Position numbers and translations under genes: made by a program | Assembly (NCBI RefSeq): GCF_004005485.1 | Contig: NZ_RZUL01000004.1 | Coordinates: forward strand, 216,784-280,783 | Length of the DNA stretch: 64,000 bases | Source of the DNA: Sphingobium algorifonticola | GTDB lineage: Bacteria; Pseudomonadota; Alphaproteobacteria; Sphingomonadales; Sphingomonadaceae | Direction of reading: 5' to 3' | Part shown: one piece after another, positions 56,267-64,000 of the stretch | Position numbering within the stretch: the first letter of the stretch is position 1 | Layout: each line of letters opens with the position of its first letter | Notes under the pieces: model-generated | The model's input: only the letters and a program-made list of their open reading frames with translations | Databases searched by the model: none | Told to the model about the DNA's origin: nothing

Positions 56267-56845
56267 ATGACCGACGAAGATGTGCTTGCGGAATTCAGGG
56301 CGGCAGGCGCTCTGCTGGAAGGGCACTTCATCCTGTCGTCGGGCCGCCACAGCGCCAATTATCTGCAATGCGCCCGCGTGCTCATGAACGCCGAACGCGC
56401 CGGCAAGCTGGCGCGGGCCATGGTACAGAAGCTGCCGCGCGACCTTCGCAACGATATCGAAGTCGTGGTGTCGCCCGCAATGGGAGGAGTCATCATCGGG
56501 CATGAAGTGGGCCGCGCCCTAGGCGTCGACGCTCTGTTTCTGGAGCGCCCGACCGGCAGTTTCGAGTTTCGCCGCGGCTTTGCCGTGAAACCGGGACAGA
56601 AGGTGCTGATGGTCGAGGATGTAGTGACCACGGGCCTCTCATCGCGTCAGGCGATGGAAGCCGTGATCGCCGATGGCGGCGTGATCGTCGCGGAGGCTGC
56701 GCTGGTCGACCGATCGGCAGGCGAGGCCGATCTGGGCGTGCCTTTCTACCCGCTCGTCAGCATCAACTTCCCGGTCTATGAAGAAGGCAGCATCCCGCCC
56801 GAACTGGCTGCGATCCCCACGACAAAGCCGGGCAGCCGGAAATAG
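56267..56845 (+). CDS. pyrE: Orotate phosphoribosyltransferase
   Basis: This 192-residue enzyme of pyrimidine synthesis has [32 protein letters not shown] and the PRPP loop [14 protein letters not shown]. It is slightly longer than E. coli PyrE relatives through the C-terminal tail. ATG 56267 begins [10 protein letters not shown]. pdxJ follows after one base, so the two are probably cotranscribed. Confidence 0.95.
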   Translation: MTDEDVLAEFRAAGALLEGHFILSSGRHSANYLQCARVLMNAERAGKLARAMVQKLPRDLRNDIEVVVSPAMGGVIIGHEVGRALGVDALFLERPTGSFEFRRGFAVKPGQKVLMVEDVVTTGLSSRQAMEAVIADGGVIVAEAALVDRSAGEADLGVPFYPLVSINFPVYEEGSIPPELAAIPTTKPGSRK

Positions 56846-56846
56846 C

Positions 56847-57578
56847 ATGGGCGCCGCGCATCTCCGCCTTGGCGTGAACATCGACCATGTTGCGACCATC
56901 CGCAACGCGCGGGGTGGCGGGCATCCCGATCCGGTGAAAGCGGCGCTGATCGCGGTGGACGCGGGGGCGGACGGCATTACCGCGCATCTGCGCGAGGACC
57001 GTCGGCACATTCGCGACGAGGATATCAGCGCGCTGATGGCGGCACTGACCGTGCCGCTCAATCTGGAAATGGCCGCGACGGAGGAAATGCTGGCCATCGC
57101 CTTGCGCCACCGCCCGCATGCCGCATGCATCGTGCCCGAGAAGCGCGAGGAACGCACGACCGAAGGCGGGCTGGATGCAGCGCGGCAGTTCACGCTGCTT
57201 GCCCCGATGGTCGATGCGCTGCGGGCGGCGGGCATCCGCGTCAGCCTGTTCATAGAGCCGGACGCCGCGCAGATCGACGCCGCCATTCGCCTGAACGCGC
57301 CCGTCGTGGAGTTTCACACGGGGCGCTATGCCCATGTCGACGGCCAGAGCCGCGCTGACGAACTGCGCCGGATTGCGGACGCCGCCGCGCTGGCGGTGAA
57401 GAACGGGATCGAACCGCATGCCGGACACGGGCTGACGTTCGACAATGTGGGGCCGATCGCGGCGATCCCGCAGATTGCCGAGCTCAACATCGGCCATTTT
57501 CTGATCGGCGAGGCGATTTTCGGCGGGCTGGCGGCCAGCATCGGCGAGATGCGCGCACGGATGGATGCGGCGCGGTGA
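56847..57578 (+). CDS. pdxJ: Pyridoxine 5'-phosphate synthase
   Basis: This 243-residue enzyme condenses 1-deoxyxylulose-5-phosphate with 3-amino-2-oxopropyl phosphate to give pyridoxine 5-phosphate. The N-terminal [41 protein letters not shown] and GHGLTFDNV segments are all conserved. The start is one base after pyrE. A REP pair lies between it and acpS. Confidence 0.96.
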   Translation: MGAAHLRLGVNIDHVATIRNARGGGHPDPVKAALIAVDAGADGITAHLREDRRHIRDEDISALMAALTVPLNLEMAATEEMLAIALRHRPHAACIVPEKREERTTEGGLDAARQFTLLAPMVDALRAAGIRVSLFIEPDAAQIDAAIRLNAPVVEFHTGRYAHVDGQSRADELRRIADAAALAVKNGIEPHAGHGLTFDNVGPIAAIPQIAELNIGHFLIGEAIFGGLAASIGEMRARMDAAR

Positions 57579-57644
57579 ACCCTGCATTTGCTCGTGACCC
57601 TGGCCGAGGCGAGTTCTCCGCGAACAGGAATAAACAAAAATCAT

Positions 57645-57733
57645 CGTCATTCCCGCGAAGGCGGGAACCCAACTCCCGTCACAAGGCTAAGGCGCGGTTG
57701 GCAAGATGGGTTCCCGCCTTCGCGGGAATGACG
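57645..57733. repeat. REP-like inverted pair between pdxJ and acpS
   Basis: Two 27-base units (57645-57671 and 57707-57733) are exact reverse complements separated by 35 bases. Each unit folds on itself through TTCCCGC-GAAG-GCGGGAA. It has the same architecture as the pair after gltB. Positions that differ in the stems change in a compensatory way. Confidence 0.8.
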
Positions 57734-57804
57734 GAAACATATATGGGTTTGCCAATTTCGCCGACACCTCGCCTCCGCCAGGGTGACGGCATGGTGGGAC
57801 CGTC

Positions 57805-58206
57805 ATGATCGTCGGTCTCGGTTCCGACCTGTGCAATATCGAGCGGATACAGGCGTCGCTCGATCGGTTCGGCGAACGGTTCGAGAACCGGGTGTTCACC
57901 GATGTCGAGCGTGCCAAGGCGGCGCGGCGGCCCTTCACCAAGGCCGGAACGCTTGCGAAGCGGTTCGCCGCGAAGGAAGCTTTCTCGAAAGCGGTCGGAA
58001 CCGGCTTCAAGGCTGGCGTGTTCATGCGCGACATCGGGGTGGTGAACGGCCCGTCGGGCGCGCCCACCCTGCAACTGTCGGGCGGCGCGCAGGAACGGCT
58101 GCTGGCCCTCATACCGCCGGGTCACCGGCCCGTGGTGCATCTGACGCTGACGGACGATCATCCCTGGGCGCAAGCGTTTGTAATTATCGAAGCCTTGCCG
58201 CATTAA
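57805..58206 (+). CDS. acpS: Holo-[acyl-carrier-protein] synthase
   Basis: This 133-residue enzyme attaches 4-phosphopantetheine to ACP. It has the N-terminal [15 protein letters not shown] with the metal-binding Asp, and [16 protein letters not shown] with the second acidic ligand. It is full length. lepB follows on the same strand, and the genes are probably cotranscribed. Confidence 0.95.
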   Translation: MIVGLGSDLCNIERIQASLDRFGERFENRVFTDVERAKAARRPFTKAGTLAKRFAAKEAFSKAVGTGFKAGVFMRDIGVVNGPSGAPTLQLSGGAQERLLALIPPGHRPVVHLTLTDDHPWAQAFVIIEALPH

Positions 58207-58243
58207 GCGCGTGGTGACACCAGACGAAACTTCAGGGACGGAT

Positions 58244-59170
58244 ATGACCGCGACCAACATGACTGCCGACGATACGACAACGGGGCAGGACGGCGGGCAG
58301 GAAAACGATCCCGAGGGTGCTGCGTCGCCGGGCGACGCGCAAGCGCGCACCGGATTTGACTGGTGGCAGGAAATCAAGAGCATCTTCGTGCTGATCGCCG
58401 CGGTGCTCGCCTTTCACAGCTTCATCGCCAAGCCTTTCTACATTCCTTCCGAATCGATGATGCCGGTGCTGCTGACCGGTGACCGGCTGGTGGTGAGCAA
58501 ATATCCCTATGGCTGGTCCTATGCATCGCTCAGCTTCCATCCGCTGCCCTTCACCAAGGGGCGCATCCTGGGGCGGATGCCGGAGCGTGGCGATATCGTC
58601 ATCGCCATCCCGCCGAACCGGAACGAGGATTATATCAAGCGTGTCATCGGTCTGCCGGGCGACATTCTGGAGGTCCGCGACGGTATCGTCGTGCTGAACG
58701 GCATAGCGGTGCCGCAGGTCTGGATCCCGCCGCTGCGCATTCCGGTGGACGCCAATGCCCCCTGCCCGCCTGACCAGTTTCCCGGCGCGCTGGTGGAGGA
58801 CAAGGCGGGCAACCGCTGGTGCGAGCTTCCGGTGAAGCAGGAAACGCTGCCCAATGGCAAGACGTACAGGATCATCGATGTCGGATCGCGCGCGCTCGAC
58901 TGGTACGGGCCGGTCCGCATACCCGCCAACCATGTGTTCCTGATGGGCGACAATCGCGACAACAGCGCGGACAGCCGCGCCACGCTTGCCGAGAAGGGGC
59001 TGGGCGGGCCGGTGCCGTGGGAATCGATCGGTGGCCGGGCGGAGTTCGTGACCTTCTCGCTGGATGGCACCGCCACCATCAATCCGTTCAGCTGGATCAC
59101 CGCGCTGCGCGGCGGCCGCGCCGGAAGCAGCCTGCGCCCCGACATGGCGACGACGGAGACGCCGCGATGA
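58244..59170 (+). CDS. lepB: Signal peptidase I
   Basis: The protein has 308 residues from ATG 58244, preceded by AGGGA. One N-terminal helix (IFVLIAAVLAFHSFIAKPF) is followed by the catalytic Ser in YIPSESMMPVLL (about residue 71) and the Lys in YIKRVIGLPGD (about 132). The box E motif MGDNRDNSADSR is present. The acidic, Thr-rich N-terminus is an extension. GTG 58211 is the alternative start. The enzyme removes signal peptides of exported proteins such as those encoded in this window. Confidence 0.95.
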   Translation: MTATNMTADDTTTGQDGGQENDPEGAASPGDAQARTGFDWWQEIKSIFVLIAAVLAFHSFIAKPFYIPSESMMPVLLTGDRLVVSKYPYGWSYASLSFHPLPFTKGRILGRMPERGDIVIAIPPNRNEDYIKRVIGLPGDILEVRDGIVVLNGIAVPQVWIPPLRIPVDANAPCPPDQFPGALVEDKAGNRWCELPVKQETLPNGKTYRIIDVGSRALDWYGPVRIPANHVFLMGDNRDNSADSRATLAEKGLGGPVPWESIGGRAEFVTFSLDGTATINPFSWITALRGGRAGSSLRPDMATTETPR

Positions 59171-60225
59171 GCGACGATACAACCCACGTCGAGCAACCAG
59201 GCCCGGCGGAAAATACCAGCAAGCTGGTGCGGACCGAATTGCAGCGGGCAGGCGTGTGGCTGGGCCTGGCGGTCGCGCTGGCGCTCGCATGGCTGCTCAT
59301 CCAGCCGATCCTGCTCATTTTGGGTGCGATCGTGCTGGCGACGATGTTTGACGGCGGTGCGCGGCTGCTGGGACGCATTCATCCGGGCGGACGGGCATGG
59401 CGGCTGGCGGCGGTCATCATCGGCGTGTTCGGTTTTCTCGTCTGGACCATATGGCTGACCGGATCGCAGATGACCGAGCAGGCAATGGCCATGCGCGGCA
59501 TCGTGGAGACGCAGATCAACCGCATCGGCGCATGGGCGACGCAGATGGGGATCACGCCGACGCAAGCGGACTTCAAGTCGATCGGGTCGCAGATCATGGG
59601 ATCGCTGGGCCGAGTGACGGCGGCGCTGACCACTGCGGTGGGCGCGGTAACGAGCCTTGCGATGATGCTGGTGCTCGCGATCTTCATCGCAATCGACCCG
59701 AAGCCCTATGAGCGCGGGGTCGCCTGGATGCTGCCGCTCGACAAGCGCGATGCCTTTTATGCGATATCGGACAAGATGGGCTGGACGCTCCGTCGCCTGA
59801 TGGCCGGACGGCTGCTGGGCATGCTGGTGGAAGGCATCGGCACGTGGCTGCTGCTGTGGGCAGGCGGCGTACCGATGGCGGCGCTGCTGGGCGTATTGAC
59901 CGGCATCCTGGCGTTCCTGCCCAATATCGGCGCAATCATCTCCGGCGTGCTCATCATTCTCGTGGGCTTTTCGGGCGGAGTGGATGCGGGCCTCTATGCG
60001 ATATTCGTTTATCTGGCGGTGCAGATCGTGGACGGCTATCTGATTGTGCCGATGGTCGCCAAGCGCGCGGTTGACCTTGCCCCGGCGCTGGTGCTGGCGG
60101 CGCAGATATTGCTGGGCGCCCTGTTCGGCATATTGGGGCTGGCGCTGGCCGATCCGATCGTGGCGATGATCAAGGTGTGGCTGGAAGAGCGCGCAAAGGC
60201 AAAGAGCGGGGCTGCGACGGAATAA
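59167..60225 (+). CDS. AI-2E family (PerM-like) transporter
   Basis: This 352-residue membrane protein has about seven helices with the family pattern: a large periplasmic segment (GSQMTEQAMAMRGIVETQINR), then AILAFLPNIGAIISGV and DGYLIVPMVAKRAVDLAPALVLAAQI. The start overlaps the lepB stop (ATGA). Family members export or exchange varied small solutes, and the AI-2 name reflects only TqsA, so the substrate is unknown. Confidence 0.88.
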   Translation: MSDDTTHVEQPGPAENTSKLVRTELQRAGVWLGLAVALALAWLLIQPILLILGAIVLATMFDGGARLLGRIHPGGRAWRLAAVIIGVFGFLVWTIWLTGSQMTEQAMAMRGIVETQINRIGAWATQMGITPTQADFKSIGSQIMGSLGRVTAALTTAVGAVTSLAMMLVLAIFIAIDPKPYERGVAWMLPLDKRDAFYAISDKMGWTLRRLMAGRLLGMLVEGIGTWLLLWAGGVPMAALLGVLTGILAFLPNIGAIISGVLIILVGFSGGVDAGLYAIFVYLAVQIVDGYLIVPMVAKRAVDLAPALVLAAQILLGALFGILGLALADPIVAMIKVWLEERAKAKSGAATE

Positions 60226-60362
60226 CGGCGTGTTTGGAGGGCCACAAAGTTGCGGAAGTTGCGGCGTTGAAACCCGCAGAAATGCTGGACTGGACGATAT
60301 TGTTGCGTCATCCTCGCGATGGTGAGCGGTTTCCGGGCTCGCCGCCCGGTTTGAGGATATGA

Positions 60363-60995
60363 ATGCCCGACCTGCCTGCCCTGTTCGCTTTTGCGGCGAT
60401 CGCCCTCGGGATGGTGCTGACACCCGGCCCGAACATGGTCTATCTGATCTCCCGATCCATCTGCCAGGGCCGGGCGGCAGGCCTCATTTCGCTGGGGGGC
60501 GTGGCAACGGGCTTTGTGGTTTACATGCTATGCGCCGCCTTCGGCATCACGGCGCTGGTGATGGCGATACCCTATGCCTATGACGCGATCCGTTTTGCCG
60601 GGGCCCTCTATCTGCTTTGGCTGGCCTGGCAGGCCGTAAGGCCGGGCGGGCGATCGCCCTTCGCAGTGCAGGATCTTCCGCGGGACGGGCCGCTCAAGCT
60701 GTTTCTGATGGGTTTCCTCACCAACCTTCTTAATCCGAAAATTGCGGTCATGTATCTTTCGCTCCTGCCGCAGTTCATCGATCCCGCACAAGGCAGCGTT
60801 CTGACCCAGGCCCTCGTACTGGGGAGCGTCCAGATTGCGATAAGCGTGATCGTGAATGCGATGATCGCCCTGTCCGCTGCGTCGATCGCTGTGTTTCTGA
60901 CACGCCGTCCGACTTTCGCCCGCGTTCAGCGGTGGATCATGGGAACCGTGCTCGGCCTTCTGGCCGTCAAAATGGCAACAGAAAAAGCCGGGTAA
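60363..60995 (+). CDS. LysE-family translocator
   Basis: This 210-residue inner-membrane protein has six hydrophobic segments. The LysE/RhtB signature is GMVLTPGPNMVYLISRSICQG near residue 20, and LNPKIAVMYLSLLPQF is also typical. Such proteins export amino acids or related small molecules. GAGGAT precedes ATG 60363; another ATG lies at 60359 in a different frame. No neighbouring gene suggests a specific substrate. Confidence 0.9.
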   Translation: MPDLPALFAFAAIALGMVLTPGPNMVYLISRSICQGRAAGLISLGGVATGFVVYMLCAAFGITALVMAIPYAYDAIRFAGALYLLWLAWQAVRPGGRSPFAVQDLPRDGPLKLFLMGFLTNLLNPKIAVMYLSLLPQFIDPAQGSVLTQALVLGSVQIAISVIVNAMIALSAASIAVFLTRRPTFARVQRWIMGTVLGLLAVKMATEKAG

Positions 60996-61109
60996 CAGCG
61001 AACCGCATAGCGCCTGCTGGCGCCCCGTCGTTTTGAGATCACAATCCGGCGGAGAATATTGCCGCCCGCATGAACGGCAGGGCGTTTTCCCCCCGGAAAT
61101 TGGCGAAAT

Positions 61110-61652
61110 CTACTGGCCGGGCGCGGGCGCCGGGGCACCGGGCATCGGTGCGCCACCGGCGGGAGGTCCGCCGGGACCGCCCTGCATCATCTGCATCTGC
61201 TGCTGCATCGCCTCGATTTCCGCACGCGATTTGAAGTCGAGCAGTTCGACGTCGAACTCCAGCGTCGAATTGGCGGGGATCGGCCCCTTCGCTTCCGCGC
61301 CATAGCCAAGCTGGGGCGGGATGCTGATATGGTATTTGCCGCCCTTCTTCATCTTCAAGAGCGCCTGCGTGAAGCCGGGGACAAGACCGTCCACGGGCAG
61401 AGCGGCCTGCGGGTTCTGGTCGAACACCGTCCCGTCCTTCAGCTTGCCGACGTAGGAGATCAGCACCACGTCCGTCACGGTCGGGCTGGGCCCCTGCCCT
61501 TCGGTCTGCACTTCGAAGCCCAGCGTCTCGACCGAACCGGTGCCCGCATAAGCGAGACCGGCCGCCGCGAGCACGACCGTCGCGACGCCGATCCACAACT
61601 TCGTCAAGGAACCCTTGGCAATGGGACGCAGCGGAACGGCGGTGGTCGACAT
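61110..61652 (-). CDS. FKBP-type peptidyl-prolyl isomerase with membrane anchor
   Basis: The protein has 180 residues from ATG 61652, with AAAGG seven bases upstream. One N-terminal membrane helix (LWIGVATVVLAAAGLAYAG) precedes an FKBP domain (DVVLISYVGKLKDGTVFDQN, PLVDGLVPGFTQALLKMKKGGK, PPQLGYGAEAKGPIPANSTLEFDVELL). A Met/Gln-rich and Pro/Gly-rich tail of about 40 residues follows. It should fold periplasmic proteins. The 114 bases between it and the convergent LysE gene hold no gene. Confidence 0.9.
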   Translation of the reverse strand: MSTTAVPLRPIAKGSLTKLWIGVATVVLAAAGLAYAGTGSVETLGFEVQTEGQGPSPTVTDVVLISYVGKLKDGTVFDQNPQAALPVDGLVPGFTQALLKMKKGGKYHISIPPQLGYGAEAKGPIPANSTLEFDVELLDFKSRAEIEAMQQQMQMMQGGPGGPPAGGAPMPGAPAPAPGQ

Positions 61653-61737
61653 GAGCGAACCTTTATTCTGGCAATGACGGGGCAACGGCAGGGCGAGGAC
61701 ATAGAAGCACCCCGCCTGAAGAAATCATGCGGTGCCC

Positions 61738-61944
61738 TTACCGGACGCCGTCACGCTCCGCCCGCTTGCGATCCATCTTGCGCGCGCGGCGAACGGCGGC
61801 AGCCTTTTCGCGGGCACGCTTTTCGGACGGCTTCTCATAATGACGGCGCAGCTTCATCTCGCGATAGACACCTTCGCGCTGCAGCTTCTTCTTGAGGGCG
61901 CGCAGTGCCTGGTCGACATTGTTATCGCGGACGATGATTTGCAT
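61738..61944 (-). CDS. rpsU: Ribosomal protein bS21
   Basis: The protein has 68 residues from ATG 61944, beginning [20 protein letters not shown], the hallmark of bS21. It is followed by the basic [22 protein letters not shown] and an Arg/Lys-rich tail. The 244 bases between its start and the next gene hold its promoter and a small CGCAGA/TCTGCG hairpin (about 62034-62050). Confidence 0.95.
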   Translation of the reverse strand: MQIIVRDNNVDQALRALKKKLQREGVYREMKLRRHYEKPSEKRAREKAAAVRRARKMDRKRAERDGVR

Positions 61945-62188
61945 GAGGCCTTCAAACTCCAATCAAACAACGGTCGGACGCCGGGACATCATGATGCCCC
62001 ACCGGGCCGGCCGTAAGCAACAATAAGGGGTCGCCGCAGAGCGGGTCTGCGCCGTGTGTCGGGCGCGTTACCAGCAGAGTCGCGATATTTCAAGCCCCGG
62101 CGGCGATCCGGCCCAAGGAAAAGCCGAAAGCGATGCCCCGAAAGCACAGGGTTCCGCAAAGCCTGCCCCTGCGATACAGCATGGAGGC

Positions 62189-62725
62189 ATGACCCGTTTT
62201 ACCGTCAACGACCGCCCTGTCCAGTATCGGATGGACCCGGATACGCCCCTTCTATGGGCGCTGCGCGATGCATCCAACCTCACCGGCACCAAATATGGCT
62301 GTGGCACCGGCGATTGCGGCGCGTGCACGGTGGACATCGACGGCGAGGCGATCCGGTCCTGCCAGATTACCATTGCACAGGCAGAGGGCCGCTTCGTCAC
62401 GACGATCGAGGCCCTTTCGCCTGATCGCAGCAATCCCGTGCAGCAGGCCTTTGTGGCGGATAATGTGCCGCAGTGCGGATTCTGCACGCCGGGCATGATC
62501 ATGGCGGCGTCCGTGCTGCTGAAAAAGAACCGCGATCCGTCCGATGCGCAGATTAGCGCGGCGATCACCAATTTGTGTCGGTGCGGCTGTTATCCGCGGA
62601 TTCACGAAGCGATCAAGCGCGCGGCCCGTATCCTGCGCGGTGACGAGCAGGTGGCCGCCGCCCCGCCGCCCGGCATCACGCCGCAGGATGCCGCCCGGGC
62701 CGTTCCAGCTCTGCGCGCGCCGTGA
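62189..62725 (+). CDS. [2Fe-2S] subunit of a xanthine-oxidase-family (isoquinoline oxidoreductase-like) molybdenum hydroxylase
   Basis: This 178-residue protein carries two [2Fe-2S] clusters. The plant-type cluster is in KYGCGTGDCGACTVDIDGE with a later SCQ, and the second is in QCGFCTPGMIMAA and NLCRCGCYPRIHEAIK. It matches the small (IorA-type) subunit. The molybdopterin-binding large subunit is not adjacent: the next gene is unrelated and the window ends. The ATG has GGAGG only two bases upstream. Confidence 0.88.
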   Translation: MTRFTVNDRPVQYRMDPDTPLLWALRDASNLTGTKYGCGTGDCGACTVDIDGEAIRSCQITIAQAEGRFVTTIEALSPDRSNPVQQAFVADNVPQCGFCTPGMIMAASVLLKKNRDPSDAQISAAITNLCRCGCYPRIHEAIKRAARILRGDEQVAAAPPPGITPQDAARAVPALRAP

Positions 62726-62859
62726 TGCCGGATCACCCATCGTTGCGCGCGCGAATCCTTTCGCAATGCTGACACAGTAATTCAGCGATGCGACATGGCA
62801 CTGGCCCTATCAGGAGTGCACACAGGGCCAAGCCCGGCCCTGCGGTGAGGACGACGCAC

Positions 62860-63906
62860 ATGACGATAAGACAGATGGTGCTTGCCGGGCTGATGGCCGC
62901 AACCGCGCTCGGCGCGACGGTCCCCGCTTTTGCACAGCAGAATGACAATATGGGCGGGCGCGAACGCGGTCGCGGTGGTGAAATGCGGCAGCAGCGGATG
63001 GAACAGCGCCAGCAGATGCGCCAGGCCCGCCCGGAAATGCGGCAGGAGCGGCAGCAGGCGCGGCAGGAGATGCGTCAGGCACGTCCTGACATCCGCGTCG
63101 ATGCCCGGCAGAATGTCCGCCGTCCCGAAATCGCGCAGCAGCAGGCAACGCCAGCCCAGCGCCGCGACTGGCGCGAGGACCGGCGCGATGTCCGCGAGGA
63201 TCGTCGCGACGTGCGTGAAGACCGGCGCGACTGGCGCGAAGACCGGCGGGACATCCGCAACGGCGACAACGGCTGGCGCGACCGGGCGGAGGACCGCCGC
63301 GATATTCGCGAAGATCGCCGTGACTGGCGCGAGGATCGCCGCGACGTGCGCGAAGATGCAAGGGAAGTCCGCCGTGACAGCCGCAACTATCGAGGTAACG
63401 ACTGGCGCGGCAACGACTGGCGCGGCAACGACTGGCGCGGCAACGACTGGCGCAACGACGGTCGGGGCAACGGCAACTGGCGCGGCAATGACAACTGGAA
63501 TCGCAACGGCAACTGGAACGACGGACGCCGTTTCGACAACCGCGTCCGCCTGGACAGCCGCACCCGCTGGTCCAACCAGCGGCGCTGGGACAATGGCTGG
63601 CGTAACGACCGCCGTTACGATTGGCAGAGCTATCGCCGCAGCTACGGGCAGATATACCGGCCCGGCCGCTATTATGCGCCGCGCGGATGGGGCTATGGCT
63701 ATCAGCGGTTCTCGGTCGGGATTTTCCTGAACAGCCTGCTCTATTCGAACAATTACTGGCTGGACGATCCCTATCGCTATCGCCTGCCGCCTGCTTACGG
63801 GTCGCTGCGCTGGATCCGCTATTTCGACGATGCGCTGCTGGTCGATGTGCGCGACGGCTATGTCGTCGACGTCTGTTCCCCGTCAGCACCAATGGCACAG
63901 ATTTGA
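62860..63906 (+). CDS. Exported Arg/Asp-rich repeat protein with RcnB-like C-terminal domain
   Basis: The protein has 348 residues from ATG 62860, with a signal peptide to FAQQ. Residues about 35-200 are a low-complexity, highly charged Arg/Gln/Asp/Glu region (RRDWREDRRDVRED-type heptads, then four GNDWR repeats). The C-terminal about 110 residues (RPGRYYAPRGWGYGYQRFSVG...LRWIRYFDDALLVDVRDGYVV) resemble RcnB periplasmic nickel/cobalt-homeostasis proteins. The repeats are in frame and coding. The role is unknown; binding of metal, nucleic acid or anionic polymers are all possible. Confidence 0.8.
   Translation: MTIRQMVLAGLMAATALGATVPAFAQQNDNMGGRERGRGGEMRQQRMEQRQQMRQARPEMRQERQQARQEMRQARPDIRVDARQNVRRPEIAQQQATPAQRRDWREDRRDVREDRRDVREDRRDWREDRRDIRNGDNGWRDRAEDRRDIREDRRDWREDRRDVREDAREVRRDSRNYRGNDWRGNDWRGNDWRGNDWRNDGRGNGNWRGNDNWNRNGNWNDGRRFDNRVRLDSRTRWSNQRRWDNGWRNDRRYDWQSYRRSYGQIYRPGRYYAPRGWGYGYQRFSVGIFLNSLLYSNNYWLDDPYRYRLPPAYGSLRWIRYFDDALLVDVRDGYVVDVCSPSAPMAQI
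63394..63453 (+). repeat. Four tandem 15-base units inside the RcnB-like gene
   Basis: GGCAACGACTGGCGC repeats four times in tandem (the first copy has GGT), encoding four GNDWR units. It is a coding repeat that could vary in number by slippage. Confidence 0.85.
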
Positions 63907-63917
63907 GGTTGTGATTT

Positions 63918-63978
63918 AAGGAGGGTTGGGGCTTCGTCGCAGTGACGAAGGAACGAAGATGAAGCCCCAACCCTCCTT
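63918..63978. terminator. Long stem-loop at the window end
   Basis: AAGGAGGGTTGGGGCTTC (63918-63935) pairs perfectly over 18 bases with 63961-63978. A second nested hairpin (CTTCGTC-GCAGT-GACGAAG) overlaps the loop side. It lies 12 bases past the RcnB-like stop. GCAAAAATCG follows with no T-run on the plus strand. It may be a terminator for a converging gene outside the window or part of a repeated element. Confidence 0.5.
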
Positions 63979-64000
63979 GCAAAAATCGCTGGCAAAGGCC

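Noticed and set aside
57645..57733. Inverted repeats as ends of an insertion sequence
   Set aside because: Only 35 bases separate the arms, with no transposase or target duplication. REP architecture explains them better.
63394..63453. Tandem repeats as a possible CRISPR array
   Set aside because: The 15-base units are contiguous with no spacers and are in frame in a secreted protein.

Overview
The window is about 64 kb of GC-rich chromosome from an alphaproteobacterium, most likely a sphingomonad. The signs are a 906-residue TonB-dependent receptor, the cta (cytochrome oxidase) gene order, the gltD-DUF2059-gltB arrangement, ccmAB next to a zincin, and REP-like inverted repeats. The genus cannot be fixed from the sequence alone. 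There is no integrase, transposase, plasmid replication gene, rRNA or CRISPR array. One tRNA, Leu(CAG), is present. No gap between genes exceeds about 250 bases.

Region 1 (1-22.4 kb) is accessory and catabolic. A leftward unit holds an M19 dipeptidase, a secreted S12 serine hydrolase with a four-helix membrane tail, and the start of an enolase-superfamily epimerase. Next come a TetR regulator, a second secreted S12 hydrolase, an exported divergent N-acyl-D-amino-acid deacylase, an acyl-CoA ligase, a secreted S33 (proline iminopeptidase-like) hydrolase and a second TetR. Then a leftward block joins a TonB-dependent receptor to a complete heterotetrameric sarcosine oxidase operon (soxBDAG). A D-threonine aldolase/D-serine dehydratase-like enzyme diverges from the receptor gene, followed by a Tat-exported PhoX-like lipoprotein. 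Read together, these genes look built to import and dismantle peptides or N-acyl compounds that carry D- and N-methyl residues. That reading is inference.

Region 2 (22.4-33 kb) holds a fused malic enzyme, a JmjC-type ribosomal oxygenase convergent with the pseudouridine synthase RluE, and a three-gene exporter set (ABC protein, HlyD-like adaptor, TolC-like channel). The ABC protein has lost essentially every ATPase motif. A LysR regulator, a class I mannose-6-phosphate isomerase-like protein and tRNA-Leu follow.

Region 3 (33-47 kb) is mostly housekeeping: an NDUFA9-like protein, uppP, gltD-DUF2059-gltB, a phospholipase D-family protein, rpoZ with a strong terminator, a ferredoxin, an AlkA-like glycosylase, pterin dehydratase, a zincin and ccmAB.

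Region 4 (47-56 kb) is one long leftward unit: ctaC, ctaD, ctaB, a 42-residue membrane protein, ctaG (cox11), ctaE, a DUF3291 gene, surf1, thrC and an RlmI-like methyltransferase. Most junctions overlap or nearly touch.

Region 5 (56-64 kb) carries pyrE-pdxJ, a REP pair, acpS-lepB-AI-2E family permease, a LysE-type exporter, an FKBP isomerase, rpsU, an orphan [2Fe-2S] subunit of a molybdenum hydroxylase and an Arg/Asp-rich RcnB-like secreted protein. A long stem-loop closes the window.
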